Origin: JACMLD01 sp036500065
GTDB taxonomy: Bacteria; Bacteroidota; Bacteroidia; Chitinophagales; Chitinophagaceae
Direction of reading: 5' to 3'
DNA length: 5,426 nt
NCBI GenBank assembly: GCA_036500065.1
Contig: DASYCT010000170.1
Location: 1 to 5,426, forward strand
Below are positions 1 through 4,434 of this stretch, in pieces. The notes under the pieces were generated by a model. That model worked only from the letters and a program-made list of their open reading frames with translations, had not been told where the DNA came from and searched no databases. Each line of letters starts with the position of its first letter. Positions within the stretch are counted from its first letter, which is position 1. Both the position numbers and the translations under genes were made by a program.

Positions 1-651
1 GTTGTCTTCGATCGTTGGGTGGCGGCGGCTGCTGGCGTTGGCTTTTGCCACGTTGAGTGCGCCGAGGGTCACGCCCTGGTATATCTTTACATTATTACCA
101 ATCACGGCGGTTTCGCCGATGACGATGCCGGTGCCGTGGTCGATGAAAAAGGATTCGCCTATTTCTGCCCCGGGGTGAATATCGATACCGGTTTTGCTGT
201 GTGCATATTCGGAAAGAAAACGGGGCAGCGTGCGGATGCCCTGCAACAACAACTGGTGGGCAATGCGGTAAATGGCCGTGGCATAAAAACCGGGATAAGC
301 TACCAATACTTCTTCGATGGATTGGGCCGCGGGGTCAAATTTCAGTACGGACTCTGCATCGCCGAGCAATTGTTGATAGATGTCGGGCAAAGCAGAAAAT
401 AATTTTTCCGTGTGGCTTTTTACTTTTTCCTCGTTGCGTTCAAGGTCGAAAAGAATGGCCGAAAAGGTATTCTTCAAATGCGAAAACTGGAGGGCGAGTT
501 TCTTTTCATTGTCGTAGCGTCCCTCGTAGGATGCAAAAAGAAAATTGAAGAGGTCGCTTATAAAGCTCTCCGCTGTTTCCTTATCCGGGAAACGACTGAA
601 GTGTTTCCGGTTGCGTTGGAATAATTCCTGTATAAAGTCCTGTTCGTTCAT
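1..651 (-). CDS. cysE: Serine O-acetyltransferase (CysE/EpsC type), 3' end cut by the window
   Basis: Transfers acetyl from acetyl-CoA to L-serine, giving O-acetylserine, the acceptor for sulfide in cysteine synthesis; expected to be cytosolic. I translated this frame by hand: 217 codons are present from ATG at 651, and the frame is open to position 1, so the C-terminus lies outside. Residues 1-120 form an alpha-helical N-terminal region. From about residue 150 the left-handed beta-helix (hexapeptide repeat) domain begins with GIDIHPGAEIG, FIDHGTGIVIGETAVIG and VKIYQGVTLGAL, then RRHPTIEDN. By comparison with E. coli CysE (Asp143/His158), the catalytic pair is Asp157 and His172, with the same 15-residue spacing. 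The ATG lies 18 nt after the cysN stop, so it is co-transcribed with the sulfate genes; no Shine-Dalgarno site is visible. The family name epsC would be equally valid. Function is secure; the C-terminal tail used in complex formation and feedback inhibition cannot be seen. Confidence 0.95.
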   Translation of the reverse strand, partial: MNEQDFIQELFQRNRKHFSRFPDKETAESFISDLFNFLFASYEGRYDNEKKLALQFSHLKNTFSAILFDLERNEEKVKSHTEKLFSALPDIYQQLLGDAESVLKFDPAAQSIEEVLVAYPGFYATAIYRIAHQLLLQGIRTLPRFLSEYAHSKTGIDIHPGAEIGESFFIDHGTGIVIGETAVIGNNVKIYQGVTLGALNVAKANASSRRHPTIEDN

Positions 652-669
652 TGGTAGCTGTTTTGTGGC

Positions 670-1911
670 TTACTGTATCATGCAGGCGCCCACGGTAACA
701 AAGCTTGTTTCGTCGATTAGTATGGCACCCCCGTTGACCCGCAGATCCTTATAGGAATCAAAAGGAACGGGGGATGCGGTTTTTATGGTTACTTTAATAA
801 TATCATTCAACCCGGCAATGGAAGGGCTATACTCTTTTTGCAGGGAATTAACGTCCAGTTTGTATTCAATTTCTTTTACGGCGCTTTTTACGAGCCGGCT
901 GTTTATTTGCAATAAGTATTTGTTGCCGGCCATGAGCGGTTTGTTGCCCATCCAGCATACAAGGGCTTCCAGTTCGTTTTCCACGCGGGGTGGATTTTCT
1001 TTTTTAGCGATGGTATCGCCGCGGCTGACATCGATATCATCAGCGAGGTGCAATACGGCGCTTTGAGGAGCGAAGGCCTCGCTGACGGGCTGGCCAGCTA
1101 TTTCGATGGCGCTGATGGTGCTTTCGGTGCCGGAAGGCTGTACGATTACCTTATCGCCGGTGCGGTAGATGCCGCTGATCACTTTGCCGGCGTAGCCGCG
1201 GTAATCGTGCAATTCGGCTGTCTGCGGACGGATGACGTATTGTACGGGAAAACGGGCGTCGGTGAGATTGATGTCATCGTGCAGTTCTGTGTTCTCCAGG
1301 ATTTCAAGCAGGGATTCGCCTTCGTACCAGGTGAATTTTTCCGATTTCGTTACAATATTATCCCCGTTCAGCGCGCTGATTGGAATATAACGTACATCTT
1401 TAAGGCCGAGTGATTTGGCAACCTCTGCATAATCGATCACAATATTGTTGTAGACATCCTGTGAATATTCCACGAGGTCCATTTTGTTGATCGCGACGAC
1501 TACGTGGGGGATATTGAGAAGGGAGGCGATGATGGAATGGCGGCGGGTTTGCTCGGCCACGCCGTTGCGGGCGTCGACGAGTATGATGGCGAGGTCGGAG
1601 TTAGAGGCCCCTGTCACCATGTTGCGGGTGTATTGCACATGGCCGGGGGCGTCGGCAATGATAAACTTGCGTTTGGGAGTCGAGAAATATTTATATGCCA
1701 CGTCGATGGTAATGCCTTGTTCTCTTTCCGCACGCAGGCCATCGGTGAGCAGGGCCAGGTCGATTTCGCCTTCCTCGCGGTTCCTGCTTTGCTTTTCGAT
1801 GGCTTCCAACTGGTCGATCATGATCGATTTGCTATCGTACAATAAACGACCGATTAAGGTGCTTTTACCATCGTCTACACTGCCTGCTGTTATAAATCGT
1901 AGAATATCCAT
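670..1911 (-). CDS. cysN: Sulfate adenylyltransferase subunit 1 (CysN GTPase)
   Basis: Regulatory GTPase subunit of ATP sulfurylase: with CysD it couples GTP hydrolysis to formation of adenosine 5'-phosphosulfate (APS) from ATP and sulfate. The protein is 413 aa from the ATG at 1911. An in-frame GTG at 1920 would add three residues, but the family normally begins MDILRFITAGSVDDGKS, so I prefer the ATG. Counting from that ATG, the P-loop GSVDDGKS is at 10-17, the switch I threonine lies in QGITIDVAY (66-74), and G3 DAPGH is at 87-91. G4 NKMD is at 142-145 and G5 SAL at 179-181. Translation-factor beta-barrel domains follow from about residue 222. The length fits a stand-alone CysN: no APS kinase (CysC) domain is fused, which agrees with the neighbouring reductase being of the APS-using type. 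It lies 199 nt downstream of cysD, across a repeat-filled spacer. Confidence 0.96.
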   Translation of the reverse strand: MDILRFITAGSVDDGKSTLIGRLLYDSKSIMIDQLEAIEKQSRNREEGEIDLALLTDGLRAEREQGITIDVAYKYFSTPKRKFIIADAPGHVQYTRNMVTGASNSDLAIILVDARNGVAEQTRRHSIIASLLNIPHVVVAINKMDLVEYSQDVYNNIVIDYAEVAKSLGLKDVRYIPISALNGDNIVTKSEKFTWYEGESLLEILENTELHDDINLTDARFPVQYVIRPQTAELHDYRGYAGKVISGIYRTGDKVIVQPSGTESTISAIEIAGQPVSEAFAPQSAVLHLADDIDVSRGDTIAKKENPPRVENELEALVCWMGNKPLMAGNKYLLQINSRLVKSAVKEIEYKLDVNSLQKEYSPSIAGLNDIIKVTIKTASPVPFDSYKDLRVNGGAILIDETSFVTVGACMIQ

Positions 1912-1917
1912 AGTTAC

Positions 1918-1944
1918 CACCCCCTGTCCCCCTAAAGGGGGGAC
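1918..1944 (-). repeat. G/C-run palindromic repeat, copy A (inverted relative to B and C)
   Basis: Read on the minus strand it is GTCCCCCCTTTAGGGGG, then ACA, then GGGGG: a CCCCC/GGGGG stem with a TTTA loop followed by a second G-run. Copies B (2059-2082) and C (2086-2110) show the same plan on the plus strand, CCCC(C)TTTAGGGGG, then two bases, then a G-run. A therefore faces B and C across the 114-nt AT-rich middle of the cysD-cysN spacer. Elements of this kind are familiar between genes in Bacteroidota genomes; their function is unknown. The downstream G-run overlaps the cysN start region. Confidence 0.75.
1920..1924 (-). promoter_or_regulatory. G-rich ribosome-binding tract of cysN, derived from a repeat
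   Basis: On the minus strand a GGGGG run lies 8 nt before the cysN ATG at 1911. It can pair with the anti-Shine-Dalgarno CCUCC through one G-U wobble. It is the outer G-run of the palindromic repeat just upstream (1928-1942), so the repeat seems to have supplied the initiation signal. It also favours the ATG at 1911 over the GTG at 1920, which lies inside this tract. No comparable tract precedes cysH or cysE. Confidence 0.4.
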
Positions 1945-2058
1945 TTAGTTACAGTCTCCCCGATTAAAGGAAATTTTATTTAGTTAAAAAGTTATTATCA
2001 ATTATCTTAAAGAACTTTTGTTATAAACCCCAGATACATTTTATCAGCGACTTGCCAG
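1945..2058. other. AT-rich spacer between facing repeats, no gene seen
   Basis: This 114-nt stretch lies between cysN and cysD and is bounded by repeat copies A and B/C. It is clearly more AT-rich than the flanking genes and has stops in all frames I checked. I see no convincing promoter: a TAACTTTT on the minus strand resembles a TAnnTTTG box but lacks the final G, and I see no good TTTG partner. The most economical reading is transcribed spacer within the operon. Confidence 0.5.
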
Positions 2059-2082
2059 CTCCCCTTTAGGGGGCCGGGGGTC
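2059..2082 (+). repeat. G/C-run palindromic repeat, copy B
   Basis: CTCCCCTTTAGGGGG followed by CC and GGGGG. It shares the CCCC-TTTA-GGGGG core and trailing G-run with copy C, only 3 nt away, in the same orientation. On the cys operon transcript it would form a short CCCC/GGGG hairpin. No U-run follows on either strand, so it is not a standard intrinsic terminator. Confidence 0.75.
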
Positions 2083-2085
2083 TTG

Positions 2086-2110
2086 CTCCCCCTTTAGGGG
2101 GTTGGGGGGC
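2086..2110 (+). repeat. G/C-run palindromic repeat, copy C, abutting the cysD stop codon
   Basis: CTCCCCCTTTAGGGGG, then TT, then GGGGGG. It ends at 2110 and the cysD stop codon (TAA on the minus strand) occupies 2113-2111, so the repeat begins immediately after the gene. Copies B and C in tandem, facing copy A near the start of cysN, place repeats at both ends of the cysD-cysN spacer. Confidence 0.75.
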
Positions 2111-3019
2111 TTAAAAATACCCGCTCTTTTTCCTGTCTTCCATTGCAGCTTCCGATACTTTGTCGTCTATTCTTGTTTCGCCGCGTTCGCTGGTTTTGGT
2201 GGCGATGATTTCACGTATAATGTCATCAATGGTAGAAGCGGATGATTCCACTGCGGCAGTGCAGGTCATATCGCCCACGGTGCGGTACCGCACTTTCCGG
2301 GTAGATATTTGATCGGCTTCTTCCAGTTGAATGAATTCAGAGATGGCTACCAGTTGTCCCTGGTGTTCAAGCACTTCACGTTCGTGCGAGAAGTAAATGG
2401 AAGGGAGTTCGATTTTTTCGCGGCGGATATAATTCCAGATGTCGAGTTCGGTCCAGTTGCTGATAGGGAATACGCGTACGTTCTCCCCTTTATGAATTTT
2501 GCCGTTGTAGGTGTTCCAGAGTTCGGGGCGTTGCAGCTTGGGGTTCCACTGGCCGAATTCATCGCGAACGGAAAAGATGCGTTCCTTGGCGCGTGCCTTT
2601 TCTTCGTCACGGCGGGCGCCACCAATGCAGGCATCGAAGTGAAATTCCTCAATGGTATCGAGCAGGGTAAAGGTTTGCAGTGCGTTGCGGCTGGCGAATT
2701 TCCCCCTGGGCTCGGTAAGCGAACGGGTTTTTATGGTGTCTGCTACTTTGCGTACGATGAGCTTTTCATCGATGGAGGCAGCGAGGCGATCACGGAATTC
2801 AAGGGCTTCGGGGAAATTATGCCCGGTATCAATATGTACGAGTGGAAAAGGGAATTTGCCGGGACGGAATGCTTTCAGCGCCAGGTGCACCAGCGTGATG
2901 GAATCCTTGCCGCCGGAGAAAAGCAGGGCCGGGCGTTCAAACTGTCCCGCTACTTCGCGGAATATATGAATGGCTTCCGATTCGAGTTGTTCAAGATAAT
3001 CTAATTGGTACTTGCTCAT
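2111..3019 (-). CDS. cysD: Sulfate adenylyltransferase subunit 2 (CysD)
   Basis: Catalytic ATP-binding subunit of ATP sulfurylase; adenylates sulfate to APS together with CysN. The protein is 302 aa, the usual family length. The PP-loop signature SGGKDS is at residues 35-40 and HIDTGHNFPE at 62-71. The basic stretch GGARRDEEKARAKER at 133-147, VFPISNWTELDIW at 183-195 and RYRTVGD at 244-250 follow, and it ends DRKKSGYF, as is typical of CysD. The ATG at 3019 opens the conserved MSKYQLDYLEQLE start. It lies 34 nt after the cysH stop, preceded by an A/G-rich AAAGAAG rather than a clear Shine-Dalgarno site. Its partner cysN is next in the operon, but unusually far away (199 nt) because of inserted repeats. 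Confidence 0.97.
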   Translation of the reverse strand: MSKYQLDYLEQLESEAIHIFREVAGQFERPALLFSGGKDSITLVHLALKAFRPGKFPFPLVHIDTGHNFPEALEFRDRLAASIDEKLIVRKVADTIKTRSLTEPRGKFASRNALQTFTLLDTIEEFHFDACIGGARRDEEKARAKERIFSVRDEFGQWNPKLQRPELWNTYNGKIHKGENVRVFPISNWTELDIWNYIRREKIELPSIYFSHEREVLEHQGQLVAISEFIQLEEADQISTRKVRYRTVGDMTCTAAVESSASTIDDIIREIIATKTSERGETRIDDKVSEAAMEDRKKSGYF

Positions 3020-3053
3020 ATTCTATGCTTCTTTATATGCTCTTGGTTGAATG

Positions 3054-3788
3054 CTATTTATTTTCTGCAACTTCTTCGTGTACATGCAATCCACATTCTT
3101 TTTTGCTGGCGTCTTCCCACCACCATCTTCCGGCGCGAAAATCTTCGCCGGGACGGATGGCGCGGGTGCAGGGTGCGCAGCCGATGCTTATGAAACCTTT
3201 ATCGTGTAACGGATTGTATGGGATTTGGTTTTCGCGGATATGCTCTTTAACTTCTTCGGTTGTCCAGTGGAGCAGGGGATGGAATTTTATCAATTGATTG
3301 GATTCATCCCATTCCACCATGGGAAGGTCCTTGCGGTCGGGCGAATGTTCCGCACGCAGACCGGTTATCCATACGGCATTGCCCGCGAGCGCTCTTTTCA
3401 ACGGAACCACCTTGCGTATGTGGCAGCATCCTTTCCGGTTCTCTACCGACTCATAAAAAGAATTGGGGCCTTTGGCGGCGACAAAATCTTCGAGCAGGGC
3501 GGCATCGGGATAGTATGCTTTGATATGTGTATTGTATTTTTCGTTGGTGCTGTTCCATACCGAATAGGTTTCTGCAAACAGGCGACCGGTATCGAGGGTA
3601 AATATGTTTACGGGGAGTTGGTTGGCCAGTATTTCATGGGTTATTACCTGGTCTTCGAAGCTGAAACTGGAAGAAAATGTAACCTTGCCGGGATACAGTT
3701 GCACTAATGCGCTTATTGCATCGGGTATCTTTAGTCCACTTAGTTGGTGGGTTATTAGAGATGTATCGTGCTGTATTGAATTGCTCAT
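3054..3788 (-). CDS. cysH: Phosphoadenylyl/adenylyl-sulfate reductase, iron-sulfur (APS) type
   Basis: Reduces activated sulfate to sulfite using thioredoxin. The protein is 244 aa. The PP-loop-like nucleotide-binding segment is FSSSFSFEDQV at residues 38-48, and LDTGRLFAET (65-74) and ITGLRAEHSPDR (141-152) follow. Two cysteine pairs, KGCCHIRK (Cys121/Cys122) and GCAPCTRA (Cys204/Cys207), are the [4Fe-4S] ligands that mark the plant/bacterial assimilatory APS-reductase type; E. coli-type PAPS reductases lack them. The C-terminal KKECGLH supplies the catalytic Cys232. Because the operon shows no APS kinase, APS rather than PAPS is the likely substrate, although some cluster-containing enzymes accept both. 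It is the first gene of the operon and sits behind a leader of about 170 nt containing a poly-cysteine reading frame. No Shine-Dalgarno site is seen before the ATG at 3788. Confidence 0.95.
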   Translation of the reverse strand: MSNSIQHDTSLITHQLSGLKIPDAISALVQLYPGKVTFSSSFSFEDQVITHEILANQLPVNIFTLDTGRLFAETYSVWNSTNEKYNTHIKAYYPDAALLEDFVAAKGPNSFYESVENRKGCCHIRKVVPLKRALAGNAVWITGLRAEHSPDRKDLPMVEWDESNQLIKFHPLLHWTTEEVKEHIRENQIPYNPLHDKGFISIGCAPCTRAIRPGEDFRAGRWWWEDASKKECGLHVHEEVAENK

Positions 3789-3809
3789 GTAAACCGGGAT
3801 AAATTTGTT

Positions 3810-3863
3810 AAAAAGAAAGGGGGTGGACAGACAGGCCGGGGTGTACGATTGCCGGGGCGTTGA
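3810..3863 (-). promoter_or_regulatory. C-rich, G-poor leader segment, possible Rho-utilisation site
   Basis: The 54 nt directly after the stop of the poly-Cys leader frame contain 24 C against 8 G on the transcribed strand. There are three C-runs (CCCC, CCCC, CCCCC) and a terminal UUUCUUUUU. A C-rich, G-poor, mostly unpaired stretch just after a short translated frame is what Rho-dependent attenuators such as the tna leader show. The pyrimidine tail is not preceded by a G-rich partner, so an intrinsic terminator is unlikely. That this is a rut site is inference. Confidence 0.35.
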
Positions 3864-3886
3864 TTAACAACAACAACAGCAATACA
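3842..3886 (-). promoter_or_regulatory. Possible attenuator stem-loop spanning the Cys codons
   Basis: On the transcript, UGUA (3886-3883) plus UUGCUG (3882-3877) can pair with CGGCAA (3854-3849) plus UACA (3845-3842). This gives ten pairs, one of them G-U, with a 3-nt bulge (UCG). The 22-nt loop holds a second small hairpin, GUUG-UUAAU-CAAC (3871-3859), over the last Cys codons and the stop. The 5' arm includes the first two Cys codons, so a ribosome paused on them would prevent the stem from forming. Paired by eye; no folding energy was computed. Confidence 0.35.
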
Positions 3887-3935
3887 TCAGTGTAATACGC
3901 GGGTAAAGAGGCGATATAAAAGTAATGCGTGTCAT
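3864..3935 (-). CDS. Poly-cysteine leader peptide upstream of cysH (23 aa)
   Basis: A short reading frame, ATG at 3935 to TAA at 3866-3864, 24 codons including the stop. The peptide begins MTRITFISPL and ends LMYCCCCC: residues 19-23 are five cysteines in a row (TGC, TGT, TGT, TGT, TGT) directly before the stop. It starts about 25-30 nt after the transcription start implied by the promoter at 3968-3998 and ends 75 nt before the cysH ATG. No Shine-Dalgarno site is visible; an internal ATG at 3887 would give MYCCCCC. Cys is one of the rarest amino acids, so five in tandem ahead of a cysteine operon strongly suggests a regulatory leader whose translation senses Cys-tRNA. Poly-Cys short ORFs acting as cysteine-responsive attenuators have been reported in mycobacteria; I infer the same logic here. 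The peptide itself probably has no function. Confidence 0.72.
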   Translation of the reverse strand: MTRITFISPLYPRITLMYCCCCC

Positions 3936-3952
3936 GGCGAAGATTATAGTCT

Positions 3953-4010
3953 ATCTACTTAGTGGGACAAAGATAATCGAAGTACGCCGAATGCCAAAAA
4001 AAAATCTACT
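3953..4010 (-). repeat. AGTAGAT pair bracketing the cys promoter
   Basis: The heptamer AGTAGAT occurs on the minus strand at 4010-4004, just upstream of the -33 T-run, and again at 3959-3953, right after the expected start site. They are spaced 51 nt, about five helical turns. In addition AGTCTAT (4023-4017 read on the minus strand) has its reverse complement ATAGACT on the same strand at 3954-3948. The positions would suit an operator for a regulator, but seven-base matches can arise by chance. Confidence 0.25.
3968..3998 (-). promoter_or_regulatory. Bacteroidota-type promoter of the cys operon
   Basis: On the minus strand a TTTG (3998-3995), at the end of an eight-T run, is followed after 19 nt by TATCTTTG (3975-3968). 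This matches the Bacteroidota primary-sigma consensus: -33 TTTG and -7 TAnnTTTG, separated by about 19-20 nt. Transcription would start near 3960-3964. That leaves a leader of about 170 nt before cysH and places the poly-Cys frame close to the 5' end. AGTAGAT copies flank the promoter at 4010-4004 and 3959-3953. Confidence 0.65.
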
Positions 4011-4061
4011 GAAGTTATAGACTGATGGGAGAACGCTTGTTAGTATGGAAGGTGAGTGGGG

Positions 4062-4076
4062 GTAGGCACAGCCTAC
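4062..4076. repeat. Perfect 6-bp hairpin GTAGGC-ACA-GCCTAC
   Basis: Perfect inverted repeat with a 3-nt loop, preceded by a GTGGGG-type G-run and followed by GGCC. It is compact enough to be an interspersed REP-like unit or part of a structured RNA. No T-run follows on either strand, so it is not a standard terminator. Confidence 0.5.
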
Positions 4077-4117
4077 GGCCAGTAGGGGGCTGGTAGAAGG
4101 CTGCCTCCGTCCGGGCC

Positions 4118-4156
4118 GCTTATTGCCAGGACGGGGCCAACTCCATGCCAATAAGC
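4118..4156. repeat. 11-bp inverted repeat with 17-nt loop
   Basis: GCTTATTGCCA (4118-4128) faces TGCCAATAAGC (4146-4156): 10 of 11 positions pair. A competing pairing, CCGTCC (4107-4112) with GGACGG (4129-4134), overlaps its left arm, so two alternative folds are possible if the region is transcribed. Confidence 0.5.
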
Positions 4157-4184
4157 ATATAACCCTGGTTTAAACACTTATTTT

Positions 4185-4232
4185 CCCCGGACAAAATGCA
4201 GGAGAAACAGGTCCGGGGCCTGCACTTTGTCC
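4185..4232. repeat. Two overlapping, mutually exclusive inverted repeats
   Basis: CCCCGGAC (4185-4192) is perfectly complementary to GTCCGGGG (4211-4218). GGACAAAATGCAGG (4189-4202) pairs at 13 of 14 positions with CCTGCACTTTGTCC (4219-4232). The left arms share GGAC, and the right arm of the first lies in the loop of the second, so only one can form fully at a time. The right arm of the second runs into the tandem repeat at 4229. Confidence 0.6.
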
Positions 4233-4272
4233 GCGTTTGGTCCGCGTTTGATCCGCGTTTGGTCCGCGTTTA
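4229..4272. repeat. Tandem repeat, 4 x 11 bp, unit GTCCGCGTTTG
   Basis: Four head-to-tail units: GTCCGCGTTTG (4229-4239), the same again (4240-4250), ATCCGCGTTTG (4251-4261) and GTCCGCGTTTA (4262-4272). Only the first base of unit 3 and the last base of unit 4 differ. The 11-bp period is close to one helical turn, so each unit shows the same face of the DNA, as in arrays of protein sites; replication slippage is the simpler explanation. It lies about 160 nt before the response regulator start. Confidence 0.85.
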
Positions 4273-4279
4273 ACCTCAA

Positions 4280-4317
4280 CAAAGGACGGCTCCTGTCGCC
4301 CGGATGTCCGGCCTTTG
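4280..4317. repeat. Imperfect hairpin CAAAGGACGG / CCGGCCTTTG
   Basis: CAAAGGACGG (4280-4289) pairs with CCGGCCTTTG (4308-4317) at 9 of 10 positions around an 18-nt loop. It follows the tandem repeat directly. No T-run follows on the plus strand, so a terminator role is weakly supported. Confidence 0.35.
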
Positions 4318-4409
4318 CCAAAACCTGGGAGAGGCGGCAACATCCCTGTTTGCCTTCACTAAACAGCAGGGGGCAACAGCCCTGGAAAGCCTAATCGGTT
4401 ATATTTTAA

Positions 4410-4417
4410 TAGCTTTG
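4410..4417 (+). promoter_or_regulatory. Possible -7 element for the response regulator gene
   Basis: TAGCTTTG matches the Bacteroidota -7 consensus TAnnTTTG and ends 17 nt before the ATG at 4435, which would give a very short leader. I do not see a TTTG at the expected -33 position (around 4387-4391), so only half of the promoter is supported. Confidence 0.3.
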
Positions 4418-4434
4418 GTGCAAATAGCTATCCC

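Larger units (their letters stand above)
4024..4434. other. Gene-free intergenic block rich in inverted repeats
   Basis: About 410 nt between the divergent cys operon promoter and the response regulator. I find no reading frame with recognisable protein character on either strand. A 66-codon minus-strand frame here (ending at 3951) is composition-driven and runs across the cys promoter. The block contains several hairpins (4062-4076, 4118-4156, 4185-4232, 4280-4317) and a tandem repeat (4229-4272), listed separately. It could encode a structured RNA or be a repeat/regulatory island; nothing in it matches an RNA family I recognise. Confidence 0.6.

Noticed and set aside
1912..1920. GTG start for cysN at 1920
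   Set aside because: It would add only Met-Val-Thr before the family-typical MDILRF start and would overlap the G-run that best serves as the ribosome-binding tract.
2059..2110. Rho-independent terminator after cysD
   Set aside because: The hairpins are G/C-only, short-stemmed and lack a following U-run, and cysN downstream belongs to the same pathway and strand.
3225..3707. 160-codon plus-strand frame opposite cysH
   Set aside because: It lies entirely antisense to a well-supported cysH with all family motifs; it is open by composition only. The long plus-strand frames opposite cysD, cysN and cysE are rejected for the same reason.
3810..3823. Intrinsic terminator at the CCCCCTTTCTTTTT tract before cysH
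   Set aside because: No upstream G-run on the same strand can pair with the C-run, so there is no stem before the T-rich stretch.
3789..3960. SAM or other sulfur-related riboswitch in the cysH leader
   Set aside because: The leader is C-rich, carries a translated-looking frame, and I could not find the conserved cores or helices of known SAM riboswitch classes. A leader-peptide reading explains it better.
3951..4151. 66-codon minus-strand open frame in the intergenic region
   Set aside because: Pro/Arg/Ser-rich low-information translation with no recognisable motif. It runs through the cys promoter elements and hairpins, and nothing suggests selection for coding.
4229..4272. CRISPR array
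   Set aside because: Units are 11 bp and directly adjacent with no spacers, so this is a simple tandem repeat.
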